Of a DNA stretch of 64,000 bases, positions 23,070 to 35,091 are shown one piece after another. The position numbers and the translations under genes are program-made. The notes beneath the pieces were generated by a model, which saw nothing but the letters and a program-made list of their open reading frames with translations, ran no database searches and had not been told where the DNA came from. The stretch covers positions 7,445,001 through 7,509,000 of the forward strand of contig CM070629.1 in assembly GCA_036346255.1 (NCBI GenBank). The letters are read 5' to 3'. The stretch comes from Ampelocalamus luodianensis (Eukaryota > Streptophyta > Magnoliopsida > Poales > Poaceae). How positions within the stretch are numbered: the stretch's first letter is position 1; each line of letters begins with the position of its first letter.

Positions 23070-26000
23070 AACAAATTTCGCCCCCGAAATTAAAATCTCA
23101 CTTGAACAGGTTGGGGTAGGCTTCGCGCAGTTCTTCTTCCTTCTCCCATGTAGCTTCTCGCACTGAGTGATTTTTCCACAACACTTTGCAGAAGCGTATC
23201 ATCCTGCTCCTTAATCGCGGTCTTCATTTGCTAGAATTTTCACCGGCGTTCTTCGTAAGTCAAATCATCTTGCAAAGGTATGTCGAGGTTGGTTACATGT
23301 CGCAAGGCTCTCTCGGACATTTTCAAGTTGAGAGACATGAAACACATCATGAACTCGTGACAGTTGGGTTGGTAACTCCAATTTATATGCGAGGGTGCCC
23401 TTACGCTCTAGGATCCGAAAGGGTCCCACATAACGCGGACTTAGCTTCCCTTTTAGTCCAAATCACAGTACTCCCGCATAGGTGATATCTTTAGATACAC
23501 ATAATCTCCGACTTCAAATCGAGGTCTTTCCTATGCTTGTCAGCATAGCTCTTTTGCCTACTCTGGGCAATTTTGAGGCGTTCTCGAATTAATTGAATTT
23601 TCTCATCGTTCTCCCGTACGAGTTCAGGTCCTAGCAGTGGTCTTTCTCCAACTTCATACCAACATATTGGTGACCTACACTTTCGCCATAGAGAGCTTCA
23701 GACGCAGAGCCATTTGAATGCTAGACTGTAGTCATTATTGTATGCAAACTCCGCTAGGGCTAGACATTTTTCCCAAGATTCTCCAAAGTTCAAAGACGCA
23801 CGCCTTAGCATATCTTCTAGGATTTGATTTACCTGCTCACCGCCCATCGCTTTGGGGTGATAGGTCAGGCTTGGTTGAGGGTGGTGCCCAAGGCGCTTTG
23901 TAAGCTCTTCCAAAACCCAAACAAACACGCATCCTCTATCCGAGGTGATGGTCTTGATACCCCATGTAGAGTAATTATCCTCTCTATATAGAGTTCAATG
24001 AGCTTATTTGTGGAGTACTTCGATTAGTGGCAATAAATGAGTGACTTTGTAAGACGATCCACTATAACCCAAATGGCATCCTTCTTTTTGACGGTGAGAG
24101 GAAGACCTGTTATAAAGTCCATACAGATATCCTCCCATTTCCATTCGGGTATTTCCAGTGGTTTTAACATCTGCGCAGACGGTGTTCTCGCTTTGACCTT
24201 TGGCGTATCACATTGGCCTACATATTCTGCTATAGCTTCATGTTTGGCCACCAGAAAGTTTCTTTCAAATCCCGATACATTTTTGTGCTGCCTGGATGGA
24301 TAGTGTACTGAGTATCATGGGCTTCACGGAGGATGGTCTCCTTAATTTGTGGTTGGTCGGGAACGCAAATTCTAGCTTGTCGCCACAGGACTCCGGAGTT
24401 GTCGATGTGGAACTCATAGGGTTGGCCTGATTTGATGCGTTGACTTTCTTCCTTGATAAAGGGGTCAGACAGTTGGTGTTCTTGGATTTGATCACGAAGG
24501 GTGGGATGAAATACCATGGCGGCAATGGTAGCTTCAGAAGTCGTAGTTTCCACTTTTATCTCCATTCTGGCCAGGGCTTGGATTAAATCAGTGGCATGGC
24601 TCTCAGTGGAAAGGTAATGGCAATGAGACTTTCTGCTAAGAGCATCTGCTACCACATTAGCTTTTCCTGGGTGGTAAGCTATGGTTAGGTCATAGTCTTT
24701 AATCAGCTCTAACCATCTTCTTTGCCTCATATTCAGTTCTTTCTGGGTAAAGATGTATTTGAGGCTTTTATGGTCGTTGTACAAAGTACACTTGGACCCG
24801 TACAAGTAGTGTCTCCAAATTTTCAGGGCAAACACTACAGCTCCCAGTTCAAGGTCATGAGTAGGATAATTTAGCTCATGGGGCCTTAACTGCCTGGAAG
24901 CATATGCGATGACTTTGTCCTCCTGCATTAATACGCATCCCAACCCATGCTTTGATGCGTCGCAATAAACCACGTAGTCAATTCCTTCCTTAGGTAGGGA
25001 TAAGACCGGTGCAGTGGTTAAGCGTTGTTTCAGCTCCTGAAAGCTTTTCTCACACAATTCCGTCCATACGAACTTTGCGTCTTTCTTCAAGAGTTTTGTG
25101 AGGGGTGAGGTGATTTGAGAGAATCCCTTTATAAATCTCCGGTAATATCCCGCGAATCCCAGGAAACTCCGGACTTCAGTAATATTTGTTGGACATTTCC
25201 ATGAGGTAACGGTTTCGATTTTGGAAGGATCCACTTCGATTCCTCTTCCAGAGATAATGTGTCCAAGGAATGCTACTTGGTTTAGCCAGAATTCACATTT
25301 ACTGAATTTGGCATACAGTTGATTTTCTCTGAGGACTTGTAAGACAATAGTGAGGTGCTGTACATGTTCTTCCTCACTTTTCGAATAGACCAGGATGTCA
25401 TCAATAAAGACCACCACAAATTTGTCTAGGTACTTCATAAACAATTTATTCATTAGATTCATGAATACCGCAGGAGCATTGGTCATTCCGAATGGAACTA
25501 CCGTGTATTCATGATGCCCATATCGTGAGACAAAAGCGCTTTTTAATGTCACTAGGTTGACTCGAATCGATGATATCCGGATCTCGATCGACCTTCGAGA
25601 ATACCCGTGCTCCCTTTAGTTGATCAAAGAGATCGTCGATTCGAGGTAGCGGGTATTTATTCTTTATAGTGACATTATTTAATTCCCGATAGTCGGTGCA
25701 CAACCTTACTCCGCCGTCCTTCTTGGGTGCAAAGAGAACCGGAGCTCCCCATGGTGATGTACTTTCTCTAATGAATCCTTTGGACTCAAGTTCATCCAAT
25801 TGCTTCTTAAGCTCTACCAGCTCTTCCTTACTCATCCTGTACGACCTTTTGGAAATTGGGGCTGTTCCAGGAATTAGGTTGATAGTGAAATCGACCTCCC
25901 TAGCAGGTGGCATGCCTGGCAGTTCATCAGGGAAAACATCTGGGAAGTCTTTCACTATTGGTATGTCGCTTAGCCCTTTTACTTGAAGATTGGCTCGACT

Positions 26001-26490
26001 GGGGTCGGGTGGTTTATGTTGGGTTCTTGCCCCAATATATTGCAGACGGGTCCCATCGGGCTTTCTGATGGATACCTGCTTAGTTTCACGCCTATGTTTA
26101 CTCCATGGGCGATAACCATCCATACCGTGATTACTTCTAAACTTTTAGGTTGATTACAAAGAGGTTCGCTAGGAACTTGGTGTTGTGAATTATGACAGCT
26201 TGATTCTTTCTAATCAACGTCACTTCTAACGTCCCCGCGGGCGTACTCACTCCCATTGGTTTTTCCAATGGTTCAGATGTCAATTTATGTTCTACTAGGA
26301 ACTTGCAAGAAATAAACGAGTGAGTTGCTCCGGGTCAAAGAGAACGATGCACAAGCGGTGGAAGTAATGACTTTCCGTGATCACATCGCTGGCTTCTCCA
26401 ATATGCTCGGCCGTCACATGCGTCAGCGCGCTTGTCCTCCTCTTCCGTTCCTCCGGTGAGTGCTTGGTTGCCTTTGGGCGACTTATGCGG
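23070..26490 (-). pseudogene. Chromovirus pol: protease, RT, RNase H, integrase, chromodomain; frame broken
   Basis: In minus-strand order: the protease active-site region near 26330 (L-F-D-P then a frameshift inside the motif). Reverse transcriptase 26123-25509 and 25552-24900 has K-D-G-G-V-R-L-C-T-D-Y-R-E-L-N and the catalytic F-I-D-D-I-L-V. RNase H 24980-24640 has Y-C-D-A-S and D-H-K-S-L. The integrase zinc region near 24300 (I-H-P-G-S-T-K-M) has its second Cys lost, and a core lies at 24250-23698. A C-terminal chromodomain-like tail sits near 23200-23090. Breaks include a frameshift between two RT motifs near 25560, gaps near 24260 and 24000, and many stops after 23700. This copy cannot encode a full polyprotein. 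Confidence 0.92.
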
Positions 26491-27690
26491 CTAGCTTGAG
26501 ATGGTGTCAGTGCGTAGTCCGGTGCAGTGCAGTTGCATTTGAGTCCCAGATATTTTCTGTGGGTAAGGACAATCGGCCTTGAAGTGACCAAGCCTTCCGC
26601 AGTTGAAGCATGCTCCTGTGCCGCTCATGCAGTCTTTAGTCAAGTGGCTTCCTCCACATTTTGCACACTTCAGAGCTACCGCTACTGGCTGTCTCACAGC
26701 TACAGGTCTCTGGAAAGATGGATGGTGGGATCTGAAATTGGGCGGTCCAAATCGAGGTGGAGGCGGTTGATGTGGATAGGGACGAGGCCTTTGGAGTTTA
26801 TGTGGTTGGTGATCTGTCTTAGCCTTCTTCCTTCTTTCTTCTGTCAGGTTAGAATGTTCATTCTCCAGAATGATGGCTCGATTGACTAGGTCCTGGAATT
26901 CAGTTATCTTGTGAATGGATAGGAGCATTTTCAGGTAAGGCTGCATTCCATTTAGGAATTTCTCTATTTTCTTCTCTTCGGTGTCGACATCAGCTGGGGC
27001 ATAGCGGGAAAGATCATTGAATTGGCTCAAGTATTCAACCATCTTTTTCCCGCCTTGAGTTAAGGCTCGAAATTCTCGTTTCTTTAACTCCATTCTTCCA
27101 GTAGGCACATGAGTTTCAGTGAAACGAATCTTAAATTCAGCCCAAGTGATGGGTTGCTCGCTGACACGATTACGGTGGTAGTTTAGCCACCACGTAGCTG
27201 CGGGTCCGGTTAACTGGTGCGCTGCATACCGAACCTTCTCCTCATCAGAACATCCGACCGTGTCCAATTTCTTTTCCACCTCAATTAACCAGTCACTGGC
27301 GTCCAATGGATCAGTGGCCTTGGCAAAGGTGGGAGGGCGAGTCTGGAGAAAGTCACCCAGACTAACCCCGCGGGTTGGCTGTGAGGTGGTAGGGGCTACT
27401 CGAGTTAAGAGTGCTTCCATGAAGCGGTTCTGGTTCTCTTGAGCTTCCTTTCTGGAGTTTTCAGCTTCCCACCTGGAATTTTCGAGGAATCGAAAAACCT
27501 CAGTCATTACTCCTAGTGGATCAGCAGCTCTGGGAGGTGCTGGCTGGCTGACTTCTGGAAATGCTGCCGTTCTAGACTGGCCAGGAGCAGGGTCATTGAG
27601 GTCCACTGGTGGATCTCCTGTTGGTTCTTGCAGTGAGGGTAAACCCAACCTTAGTCCCAATCCTTGATCTTCGGGTCCTTGACCTTCCAT
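26491..27690 (-). CDS. Chromovirus Gag polyprotein (399 codons)
   Basis: This is a retrotransposon Gag with a central capsid-like region (W-W-L-N-Y-H-R near residue 168; T-W-A-E-F-K-I-R-F). Two zinc knuckles follow near the C-terminus: C-A-K-C-G-G-S-H-L-T-K-D-C and C-F-N-C-G-R-L-G-H-F-K-A-D-C. It would form the virus-like particle that packages element RNA. The start at 27690 is the first Met of the open frame. The last ~25 residues after the second knuckle look out of frame with the protease, so the normal Gag-Pol fusion is broken by a frameshift near 26560. Confidence 0.85.
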   Translation of the reverse strand: MEGQGPEDQGLGLRLGLPSLQEPTGDPPVDLNDPAPGQSRTAAFPEVSQPAPPRAADPLGVMTEVFRFLENSRWEAENSRKEAQENQNRFMEALLTRVAPTTSQPTRGVSLGDFLQTRPPTFAKATDPLDASDWLIEVEKKLDTVGCSDEEKVRYAAHQLTGPAATWWLNYHRNRVSEQPITWAEFKIRFTETHVPTGRMELKKREFRALTQGGKKMVEYLSQFNDLSRYAPADVDTEEKKIEKFLNGMQPYLKMLLSIHKITEFQDLVNRAIILENEHSNLTEERRKKAKTDHQPHKLQRPRPYPHQPPPPRFGPPNFRSHHPSFQRPVAVRQPVAVALKCAKCGGSHLTKDCMSGTGACFNCGRLGHFKADCPYPQKISGTQMQLHCTGLRTDTISS

Positions 27691-28599
27691 CCTGAAGAAA
27701 AACAGAGAGGTTAAGAGAAGAAGGTTACACTTGTCGCGGTTAGCAACTAGGCTGCTTGCTTTACTTGCTCTTTTAAGATTTAGCAGTTGCTTAAGGTGAG
27801 GAAGGGATCACCATATTAATCTGACAGAACGGCACCGCGGGTTAGTTGAGTTAAGCCACACAGGTAACCAAATAACACCAAGAAACATAGAGATGCAAAA
27901 AGATCCAAATACTACACTACCTGAGTCTCTCGTGCTCAGTCACGCTTGAGATCCCGTTCTCAAGACCGCCCAAACCACGTGTTTGGGACCGCTCAGAGCT
28001 TGCCTCTGAGTGCGACCTAAACTACCCTGGATCCACGTGCCCAGGTACGCTTGAGATCCCGTTCTCAAGACTGCCCAAACCACGTGTTCGGGACCGCTCA
28101 GGGCTCATTCCTGAGTACGCCCAGACTTCGCCTGGTACGCCGAGCTACACGCCGAGTGCCACGGACCACTCGTCCGGGAAAACTGAAGTGCAGAAAGAGG
28201 ATAAGACATCTTTTTACCTGTCAGCCATTATCTTTGTTCTCTTTAAGTAATTAATGATTTACTGAGGAGGCTGACGTGTCACTTTGGTTATAGAGATGAA
28301 TAGATAAGGAAACTAAGGGGCATGGTCCAAGCTGATCCAAAACTGAAAAGCCGGTCCATACCAGAATTCTACTGCAAGCCTCTACCCTCGGTATGCAACT
28401 TATGACCTTATATTGATGCCTCCCCAACTATAGTGTCAAACATTCTACCCTAGGTCAAGAAACGAAACTGAACACTCACTGAACATAAACTTACAACAGG
28501 TTCTGGTACAACAATAACTGATACAACAAGGATACAACAGATACAACAAGGTGAAACTCCGAACTACAACAAGCTACTCCTGACTCGACACAACTAAGG
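27691..28599. repeat. Spacer between extra ORF and gag with a 105-bp tandem duplication
   Basis: ACGCTTGAGATCCCGTTCTC occurs at about 27942 and again at about 28047, marking a 105-bp unit repeated twice (27941-28150), rich in CCACGTG and GACCGCTCAG motifs. No coding region was seen here. Confidence 0.75.
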
Positions 28600-29715
28600 G
28601 ACCTCCAACTACCACTCCTCTGGATCACTCTCCTCACTGTCGCCACTCCCCTGACTAGGGCTGGCGCCTCCCCCAACTGCAGGGCTGCTGCTGTCTCCAA
28701 AGTAGGTGCGGAAAGCCTCGTGAACAAGGGTGGTGTCTCTAATAGGATCTGGAGGTACAGTGGTGGGAGGACCACGGAACTCCTGTCTCAGACGGTGAGG
28801 AAGTGGACACCCTGGTGGCGGGGCTGTGGGATCTCCTAATCTCCCTGGGAGGGTGGTGTGGTGTGGGAACATGTGGATATGGGTAAGGAGGAGAAGGGAT
28901 GGGAACGAAAGGCTCATAGGATGGGTCAGGGACAGGAACTGTGGGAGGTACGGAGGTGAAACTATCAGCTATGAAGGAGTAAAAGGGATAAGGTGGGGGT
29001 GCAACTGGATCAATGGGTGGGTCAAATGGTGGAACTGTAGGTGGAACGGTGGGTGGAACTACGGGTGGAGCGGGAGGTGGAACTGTGGGTGGAACTGCAT
29101 AGAAACTGGGATCTGGGTCAGAGGAAGGGTACGTGGGTGGGTATGGTGGAACAGCAGAAGAAGAGGTATAGTGGGTCTCCTAAAGAACCTCAAAGATATG
29201 GCACCGCTGCTGCCAGAGGTTGACACTCTCCTCAGCTCTAGCTAAAGCTCCCTGGGTCGAGTCATACAACATGGTACTAGCCATCAACATTGTTTCGGTA
29301 GTATCCTGCCGCAAGACTGCTGTGGCAGGAGAAGGTGGTGGATATGGGTAGCTAGAAGTGGTGCTAGGTCCAAACTGCAAACTTAACCCTCCTGGGGCCA
29401 TGGCTGGTACCCCTCCAAACTGAGAACCCCTCAAGTGATCACTAAAGTGAGCCCTAATGGCGTGGATGGCCCTATGGGCTGCCTCCCGCAGCGTCCGTAG
29501 TCGTCTGAAGTACGCCACTCTGCCGTATACTCTACATAATAGCTACGGTCCAGGGGGATCCCTGTAACTATGACTCCTACTAAAGGGATGCCACTCAGAC
29601 TGCCTGTCTCCTGAAAGAAATGTGGGAAGGGTGCTCCTAAGTGATGCAGTAGCTTCCCCAGCATAAGCACTTGCTGTCCTCGCACTCGCTCCGCTGGAAG
29701 CCTGGACCTACTCAT
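28600..29715 (-). pseudogene. Extra ORF upstream of gag (orf0-like), frameshifted
   Basis: The minus-strand frame 29715-29431 (M-S-R-S-R-L-P-A-E-R-V-R-G...) overlaps a second frame, 29518-29180 (Y-F-R-R-L-R-T-L-R-E-A-A-H-R-A-I), and is followed by a proline-rich zone (about 29140-28940). There the 12-bp unit encoding P-P-T-V repeats, and the zone ends in an acidic tail (E-E-S-D-P-E-E-W) near 28610. I read this as one ancestral ORF of about 370 codons broken by frameshifts. It resembles no enzyme. An extra ORF between the 5' LTR and gag has been described for related rice elements (recalled, RIRE3/RIRE8 orf0). Its function is unknown. Confidence 0.55.
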
Positions 29716-29922
29716 CCTGCATAACAGGGAAGAGTTCTATGTTAGTATGGTTGTCACTTTAAAGAAAGGTAAGCTTTTAACATAATAATTTTGATCAGGG
29801 GGGTGAGGAAGAAAATGACCTCAAGACAAGGGTTACTAAGATACTTAGTGCCATATAGCAAGTAGAGGGCATACTTAAGTTAGGCAAGGGTTTCTATCTT
29901 ATTAGCGTGGCCCTAACCTATT

Positions 29923-29934
29923 GCTCTGATACCA
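29923..29934 (-). other. Primer binding site for initiator Met-tRNA
   Basis: Two bases downstream of the 5' LTR on the minus strand the sequence is TGGTATCAGAGC, the classic complement of the plant initiator tRNA-Met 3' end. It fixes element orientation and the 5' LTR as 29937-33322. Confidence 0.93.
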
Positions 29935-29936
29935 TC

Positions 29937-32900
29937 TGTGACGCCCCGTGTTATTACCCCAGGGGTAATAACAGTTAAGCATACGGATTACTATTCGTTT
30001 GCCCGGTAGAACACCGCTCCAACGAATAGTAAGCCTTACCAGAGTGAGCGCATCAGAACAATAAGATAGAAACTGTCCTTTATTCACACAGTTCGCCACG
30101 TAGGGCTAAGGTCTTACAGCACACGTACTAATTTACATAGCCAAAATAAGACTAAACCCCCTTCTTGCCTGCCACACTCCACTGGCCTCCTATTCGTCCC
30201 AGGAGTCAAATACGGAGTCCATCTCGCCCTGCGCCTCGTAGTAAGGGTCTTCGCCTCCTGTGGTCTCATATGTACCTGTAGTGCCTTCGCCTCACTCGGG
30301 ATACTTCCCTGCTGGACTAGGGTCTACAAAGGAGAATACTAACAAGGTTGAGTACAAATGAATGTACTCAGCAAGCATTAATAGCAAAAGATGCAAAGGA
30401 TGCACTATCTCTACTCTTTATCACAATTTCTAAGCCATCTCATTTTAGAAAATAAATCTCGACAAAAGTGGCAAGTTTTAATACTGAAAAACCCTACTAG
30501 TCACTCGGAGAGACAAAAGACCCCCTGTGGTTCCCGTAGACTCCAATCCTGGAGACTGGCATGAATTCATGATTTAGTTTAGCATCACAGCAGCTTTGTA
30601 CCACTTTACCCATAGCTATTCGAACTCTCTGTGAATGTGGTCCACCGCATTGCCTTAGATGCGGGTTCGAGATCGAATACGTAACGTTTTCCGTGTTACG
30701 TGATTAATTTCTCCACCCATCACCTTCCGCCGGTGCAGATTAAGTCACGCTGCTGACCTCATCATCCACCGAGTTCTGGTGAGGTTGGTTGAGGCAGCTT
30801 CTATCCTGCACTAACACTCCACCTTAGCGCATATAGCGCCTTGGATCCCCCACTTCCGGACTATCCCCCACCGGTCCTGGGTTCCTCCATATCACTCACA
30901 CACACCTATTACTTACCCGATGTGGAGAGCATAGTCACGTAACAAGGTAGCATTTTTTGCCCGCCGAAACGGGAAAATGGTTGGCACTGAATTACGGCAT
31001 CTGACCGAGCAAGAGTTGGTTGGTCCTTATATTATAACCATATGTAAAAAGGGGCCCACCTCTTACCTCATCATCATCGTCGCGTTTCCCCAGCCAGGGC
31101 CCCCTTTTTACCCTCCTAGTAAGTCTCATTTCTTTCTCAATTATCTTAATCATCTCAATCATTTTCTTTAGGTTTTGGAAAACCATTTTAATGCAATACA
31201 TATAATAGTGCAAGATAGGGTATATTTTTAAAGTAACTATATTAATGTTCAAGAGGATCGCTTGCCTTCGTAGGAGTAGGAAAGGTTGGTGCCGATGAAG
31301 TTCTGGTCAGCTGCTCCGGTCTGTGCTGATTCGCCTTCTGTAGTAGATCGGAAACGAATAATAGTATAAGTAAATACGTAGTTGATTTGAGTGATAATAT
31401 GGATACATAAGTTAGTGACGACTACAAGTTAGCACCTTTTAATTACTAAAACGTTTTTGCGGTCTAAGCGGAGTTAGCACTCTCCGACAGTTGCCCGATT
31501 GCCTATACGCACCAACTAGTTTAACAACCACCGAAGTAAAGGATACCCAACTTAATCTCACCGTCGAACCACTGAGCAACCAGAATCTACAACTTAACTA
31601 AAATCGCCAAATCCTAACCTAAACCTAATCTTCCCCTAATCTCTCTCTCTCTCTCTCTCTCCCTCTCTCTCTCTCCAAACCCATTCGGCCGGCCCACTAC
31701 AAGCCCACACACTCACCCGGCCTACAACACACACACGCACAGCACACACAGCCTAAACACACACACTAAGCACACACGCACAGCACACCCTCCCACTCCC
31801 ATCTCTCTGCCTCTCCCGACCCCTTCTTCCACCTCGCGTGCGCCGCCTCTCTCGCTCTCTCGCGCGGCTCCTCTCTCGCTCTCTCTTGCCCTCCCGACGC
31901 CGCAGCCTCCCAGCCTCTCCTCGGCGCCCGCCTTCGCCGGTTCCCTTCTTTACTTCTTCAACCCCACGCGCGCCCCTCTCGGACTCGGCCGACTCGGCAC
32001 CGCCGCGCTCCTTGGCCCCGCTTGCTTCTCGCGCGCGGCGCCTCCTCTACCTAGCGCCGCCGAACCCGCTCTCCTCTCTCGGCTCCCTCTTCTCCCCTTA
32101 CCCTAGCGCCGCCTCCTCGCGGCCCGCCCGCCTGCTTCCCTTCCAGCTCCGGCCCCTACTCGGCTCCCCCGACGCCGCAGCTCCCCGAGCGGCCTCTGCT
32201 CTCCCCCACGGTTCGGCTCGACGCAGATCTGGCCTGCGCGCCGCCGGCCTCCAACTTCCCCCCTTTCTGCTCGGCCCGGATCCGGTCTCTCCCTTCTTCT
32301 TTCTCCTTCCGCCACCTCATCCTCCCTCCTACGGCCTAGATCCGGCGACCATGAGCTTCGGCCCGGTCGGCTCTGCCTCCCGGCCGCCGGCACCAAGCAC
32401 CGATGCCTTCCCCGTACTAGCTCACTCAAATCATGCTAGATGTTCTACTGATGCATGCTAGTATGTATGAATGCAGGTTAGTGGTAGATCTGGAGAGGGG
32501 AAGGACTACTGGAGGTAGAAGATGCAGCTTCAAGGTATGCGTGATGCTCACCTTCAGTTCAAAATGCTCATTATCTTTACCTGATGGTGGACTGAGAAAT
32601 GGTCTGGTTGTGTTGTGCTTGTGCTGTTGATGAATGGCTGCTCCTGCTGCTTGAGGATGTGCTGTGATGGCTGCTGCTGTTGCTTGGTGATGCTTGAGGA
32701 TGGGGATGCGGTGGTGCGCAGGGTGGTGTCGCCGGCCGTGGCAATGCCGAGCTCTGGTCGCTTCGCGACGCCAAGCTCCCGCTGAGCCGTGGTCCGACCG
32801 AGGGAAAGAATGAGTGGGGGGGGCTGGGGAAATAGGAGCTGCTGCTGGGCTGCCAGAAGATAGGAATGCACTGTGCAACGGATGAGACTGGACGGTTTGC

Positions 32901-33322
32901 TTTGCAGGTGGCTGCGCACTGCTGAGAAGGATAAGATTGCACTGTAGTGCTTGTGGGCAACGGGGAAATAGGTTTAGGCACTGGTGCTACTCATTTGTTT
33001 TAGGGTTGCATGAAATAGGATGTATGAATGTAAATGAGATGATCTGGATCCTGTGGATGTAAAATGAACTACTGATGTCTTATCTATGCAATTGCTGATT
33101 GTTGTCTAATGCAATTTGTAATGCATTTTAGTTACTGATTTGATCAACTGCTGGGCTGGAGGATGATAGCAATGAATGATGCGATTGCATGAATGACACG
33201 ACACGCTTTAGCTAATTGGGAGCGACCTAATACTATTGCTAACTTGCCACTAAGAAAAGCTTAACTGCTGCTAAACCCCGATTACCGCTACGAGGTAGGT
33301 CTTAAAAACGCGGGCTCTCACA
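29937..33322 (-). repeat. 5' LTR of the chromovirus (3386 bp)
   Basis: It pairs with 19653-23053. Differences include an enlarged CT microsatellite (31640-31674), rearranged short indels in the GC-rich part (31835-32130) and around 32625-32800, and scattered substitutions. The promoter for the element should lie here, on the minus strand. Confidence 0.95.
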
Positions 33323-33576
33323 ATCTAACCGTGTGTGTCCTTACGGAGGCACCTACAAGATACAAGGCGTGTTAACCTTTGTTGTTCATTCAATTATATC
33401 AGTTATTGCCATTAGATATTAGTCATTTTAGATTGAAAAACTGATTTGTCTTCGCAATTATTTGTGCGGGGGCAGAGCAAAATGCGTTGGGGAATGTTCT
33501 TGTTGTTTTCCTCCTGATAGGACTGTTTTCTGGTGTTGTGCTCGATTGGTTATGGTTGATAGGGAAGGGTTGGTGA
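33323..33576 (+). pseudogene. ENT copy 2, 3' portion, exons 8b-9
   Basis: After the right ATCTA duplication, exon 8 resumes (ACCGTGTGTGTCCTTACG...) and ends at 33366 before a GC donor. The last exon (33469-33576) encodes G-A-E-Q-N-A-L-G-N-V-L and ends D-W-L-W-L-I-G-K-G-W then TGA. The intron acceptor is damaged: TTTGTGCG precedes the exon where copy 1 has TTGTGCAG, so the A of AG is missing. The coding sequence itself is well preserved, suggesting inactivation was not ancient. Confidence 0.9.
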
Positions 33577-34420
33577 TGGTTTGCAGACTTTGCATTACCT
33601 CAGCAAGAGCATTTGGCTTTTGCTAATTTTCTCATGTTGGTGGATTGATGTAAAATAATCTATTGAAAATAATACAATGAACTGGTTATGAAATAATTGT
33701 TTTGATTTATTGATTTTGTTGCCATTCTTTTCCTATGGAAATGGAAAATCTGTTTTTCATAATCTTCAAGGTACTGTTCACAATGGGATGTTGCGGAGGA
33801 CAATATGATACCCTATTCTTTTCCTTTTTTTTTTTTTGAAAATAATGCATACTATATTTTCATCAGACATAAGGATAACATGCTTCTGAAGAAATGCAAA
33901 AGCAGCTACTGTTTTTTTTCTTATCTCAGCACTGCTCTTTCAATATGTTTCCCTGAATTTCTTCAAAAAATATGTTTCCCTGAAATCGGTATAGTCGTAA
34001 ATACCTTCCAGATATTTAGATAATCCTTGTTTAATTACTTTTCTGAGTAAACATGTAGTTAAAGTTCACTTTGGTTTTTGTGGCTTCATGTAGTTAAAGT
34101 TCCCCTTGATTTTTGTTGCTTCATTTAAATGTACTGATTCCAAACCCTTCATGGTTAGTTGTTTGGAGCTGAAAGCTCTTATATCACTAAAAATAATTTA
34201 TAGTCTAGTACTCTACATTAAGGAGGGAAGGCTCACTGGGTTCATGTGCTTGTGGCCTTTTGATTAAACCAGGTATTGTGTTCTTTCCTCAAAACTCATA
34301 TTCTTGTTTACGTGTTTGCAGGAGTGCCGCACTCTTTGTTTTTTCGAGAATACGCAAGAGCTTTGCCTATGATTTCACTAATAGGTAGAAAAGGATACAA
34401 GCTACGTCGAAGATGGCTTG
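33577..34420. other. 3' flank of ENT copy 2, no supported gene
   Basis: AT-rich, with a T-run near 33820 and a local repeat of ATGTAGTTAAAGTTC (about 34050 and 34090). No gene was recognised. Confidence 0.35.
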
Positions 34421-34425
34421 GTACA

Positions 34426-34562
34426 TGTTGGAGATATTAGAGTTTAGATAAGAGTTAAGTCTTGTGTGAGTCGAAGAGTTCGAGTCGAATTATAATATTT
34501 AATACTATAAATAAAGGGTGTGAGGTCCTAAGGGGCACACACAATATTCCTGAAATCCTACA
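34426..34562 (+). repeat. 5' LTR of the Gag-only element (137 bp)
   Basis: It has TG...CA ends and a TATAAATAA-type box (34506-34514) that may serve as core promoter. It matches 36864-37017. Confidence 0.85.
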
Positions 34563-34574
34563 TGGTATCAGAGC
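34563..34574 (+). other. Primer binding site for initiator Met-tRNA
   Basis: TGGTATCAGAGC directly abuts the 5' LTR. Confidence 0.92.
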
Positions 34575-34695
34575 TTAACCCTAATCCCTAAACTCACCTC
34601 AGATCTGATCTATAGCCACCATTCACCATCCCCGAAGTTGTCCCTACGCCGCCAGCCACTAGCCGCCGCCATCGCTCAGGCGGGCGGGCCGCCGC

Positions 34696-35091
34696 CGTCG
34701 CACCTTGCGGGTGGGTGTGCGGGCTATCGCCGCCGCACCTTGTGGGTGGGCGTGCGGGCTATCGCTGTCACTGCTCGTCGCTCGGGCTTGGCTCTTTCGA
34801 GGGAGAGGAAGGAGGGAGGAGGCGCTTGGGCTGAAGCAGAACCGGCGGAAGGCACTCGGCCTCAGGAGAAAGGAAGGAGGAACCGACGTCGGTGCTCAGG
34901 GAGAGGAAGGGGGAATCGTTGCTTCGGCCGATGGTGGAGAGGAGAGAAGTTCTCAGGGGTGATCTCGGTGCAGGAAAGGAATCAGGCTTCGGGAAGGAGG
35001 ATCTTGTGGGAGAGAGGAAAAAGAGGAGCTCGGTGATCTTGCAGGAGGATCTTGCGAGAGAGAGGAAAAGGAGGAGCGTCGTGCTCTCGGG
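34696..35091 (+). repeat. Leader region with two small tandem duplications
   Basis: A 35-bp unit (CGTCGCACCTTGCGGGTGGG...) is repeated at 34696-34730 and 34731-34765. A 48-bp unit (AGGAGGATCTTG...) is repeated at 34995-35042 and 35043-35090. The leader is GC-rich and open in several frames, but I see no domain. Confidence 0.8.

Larger units (their letters stand above)
19653..33322 (-). mobile_element. Complete Ty3/gypsy Tekay/Del-type chromovirus, 13.67 kb, inserted in ENT copy 2
   Basis: Two ~3.4-kb LTRs (19653-23053 and 29937-33322) with TG...CA ends are flanked by a perfect 5-bp duplication ATCTA (19648-19652 and 33323-33327). The insertion splits exon 8 of ENT copy 2, whose coding sequence resumes directly after the right duplication. 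Genes are on the minus strand in the order PBS, extra upstream ORF, gag, protease, reverse transcriptase, RNase H, integrase, chromodomain remnant and PPT. Very long LTRs, an initiator-Met tRNA primer site and a C-terminal chromodomain-like tail place it in the Tekay/Del lineage. The LTR copies differ by scattered substitutions and several short indels, so the insertion is not recent. The pol frame is broken in several places. Confidence 0.95.

Noticed and set aside
19653..33322. Reading the chromovirus as still able to move
   Set aside because: Frameshifts in protease and RT, a missing integrase zinc-binding Cys and many stops in the integrase C-terminus make this copy defective.
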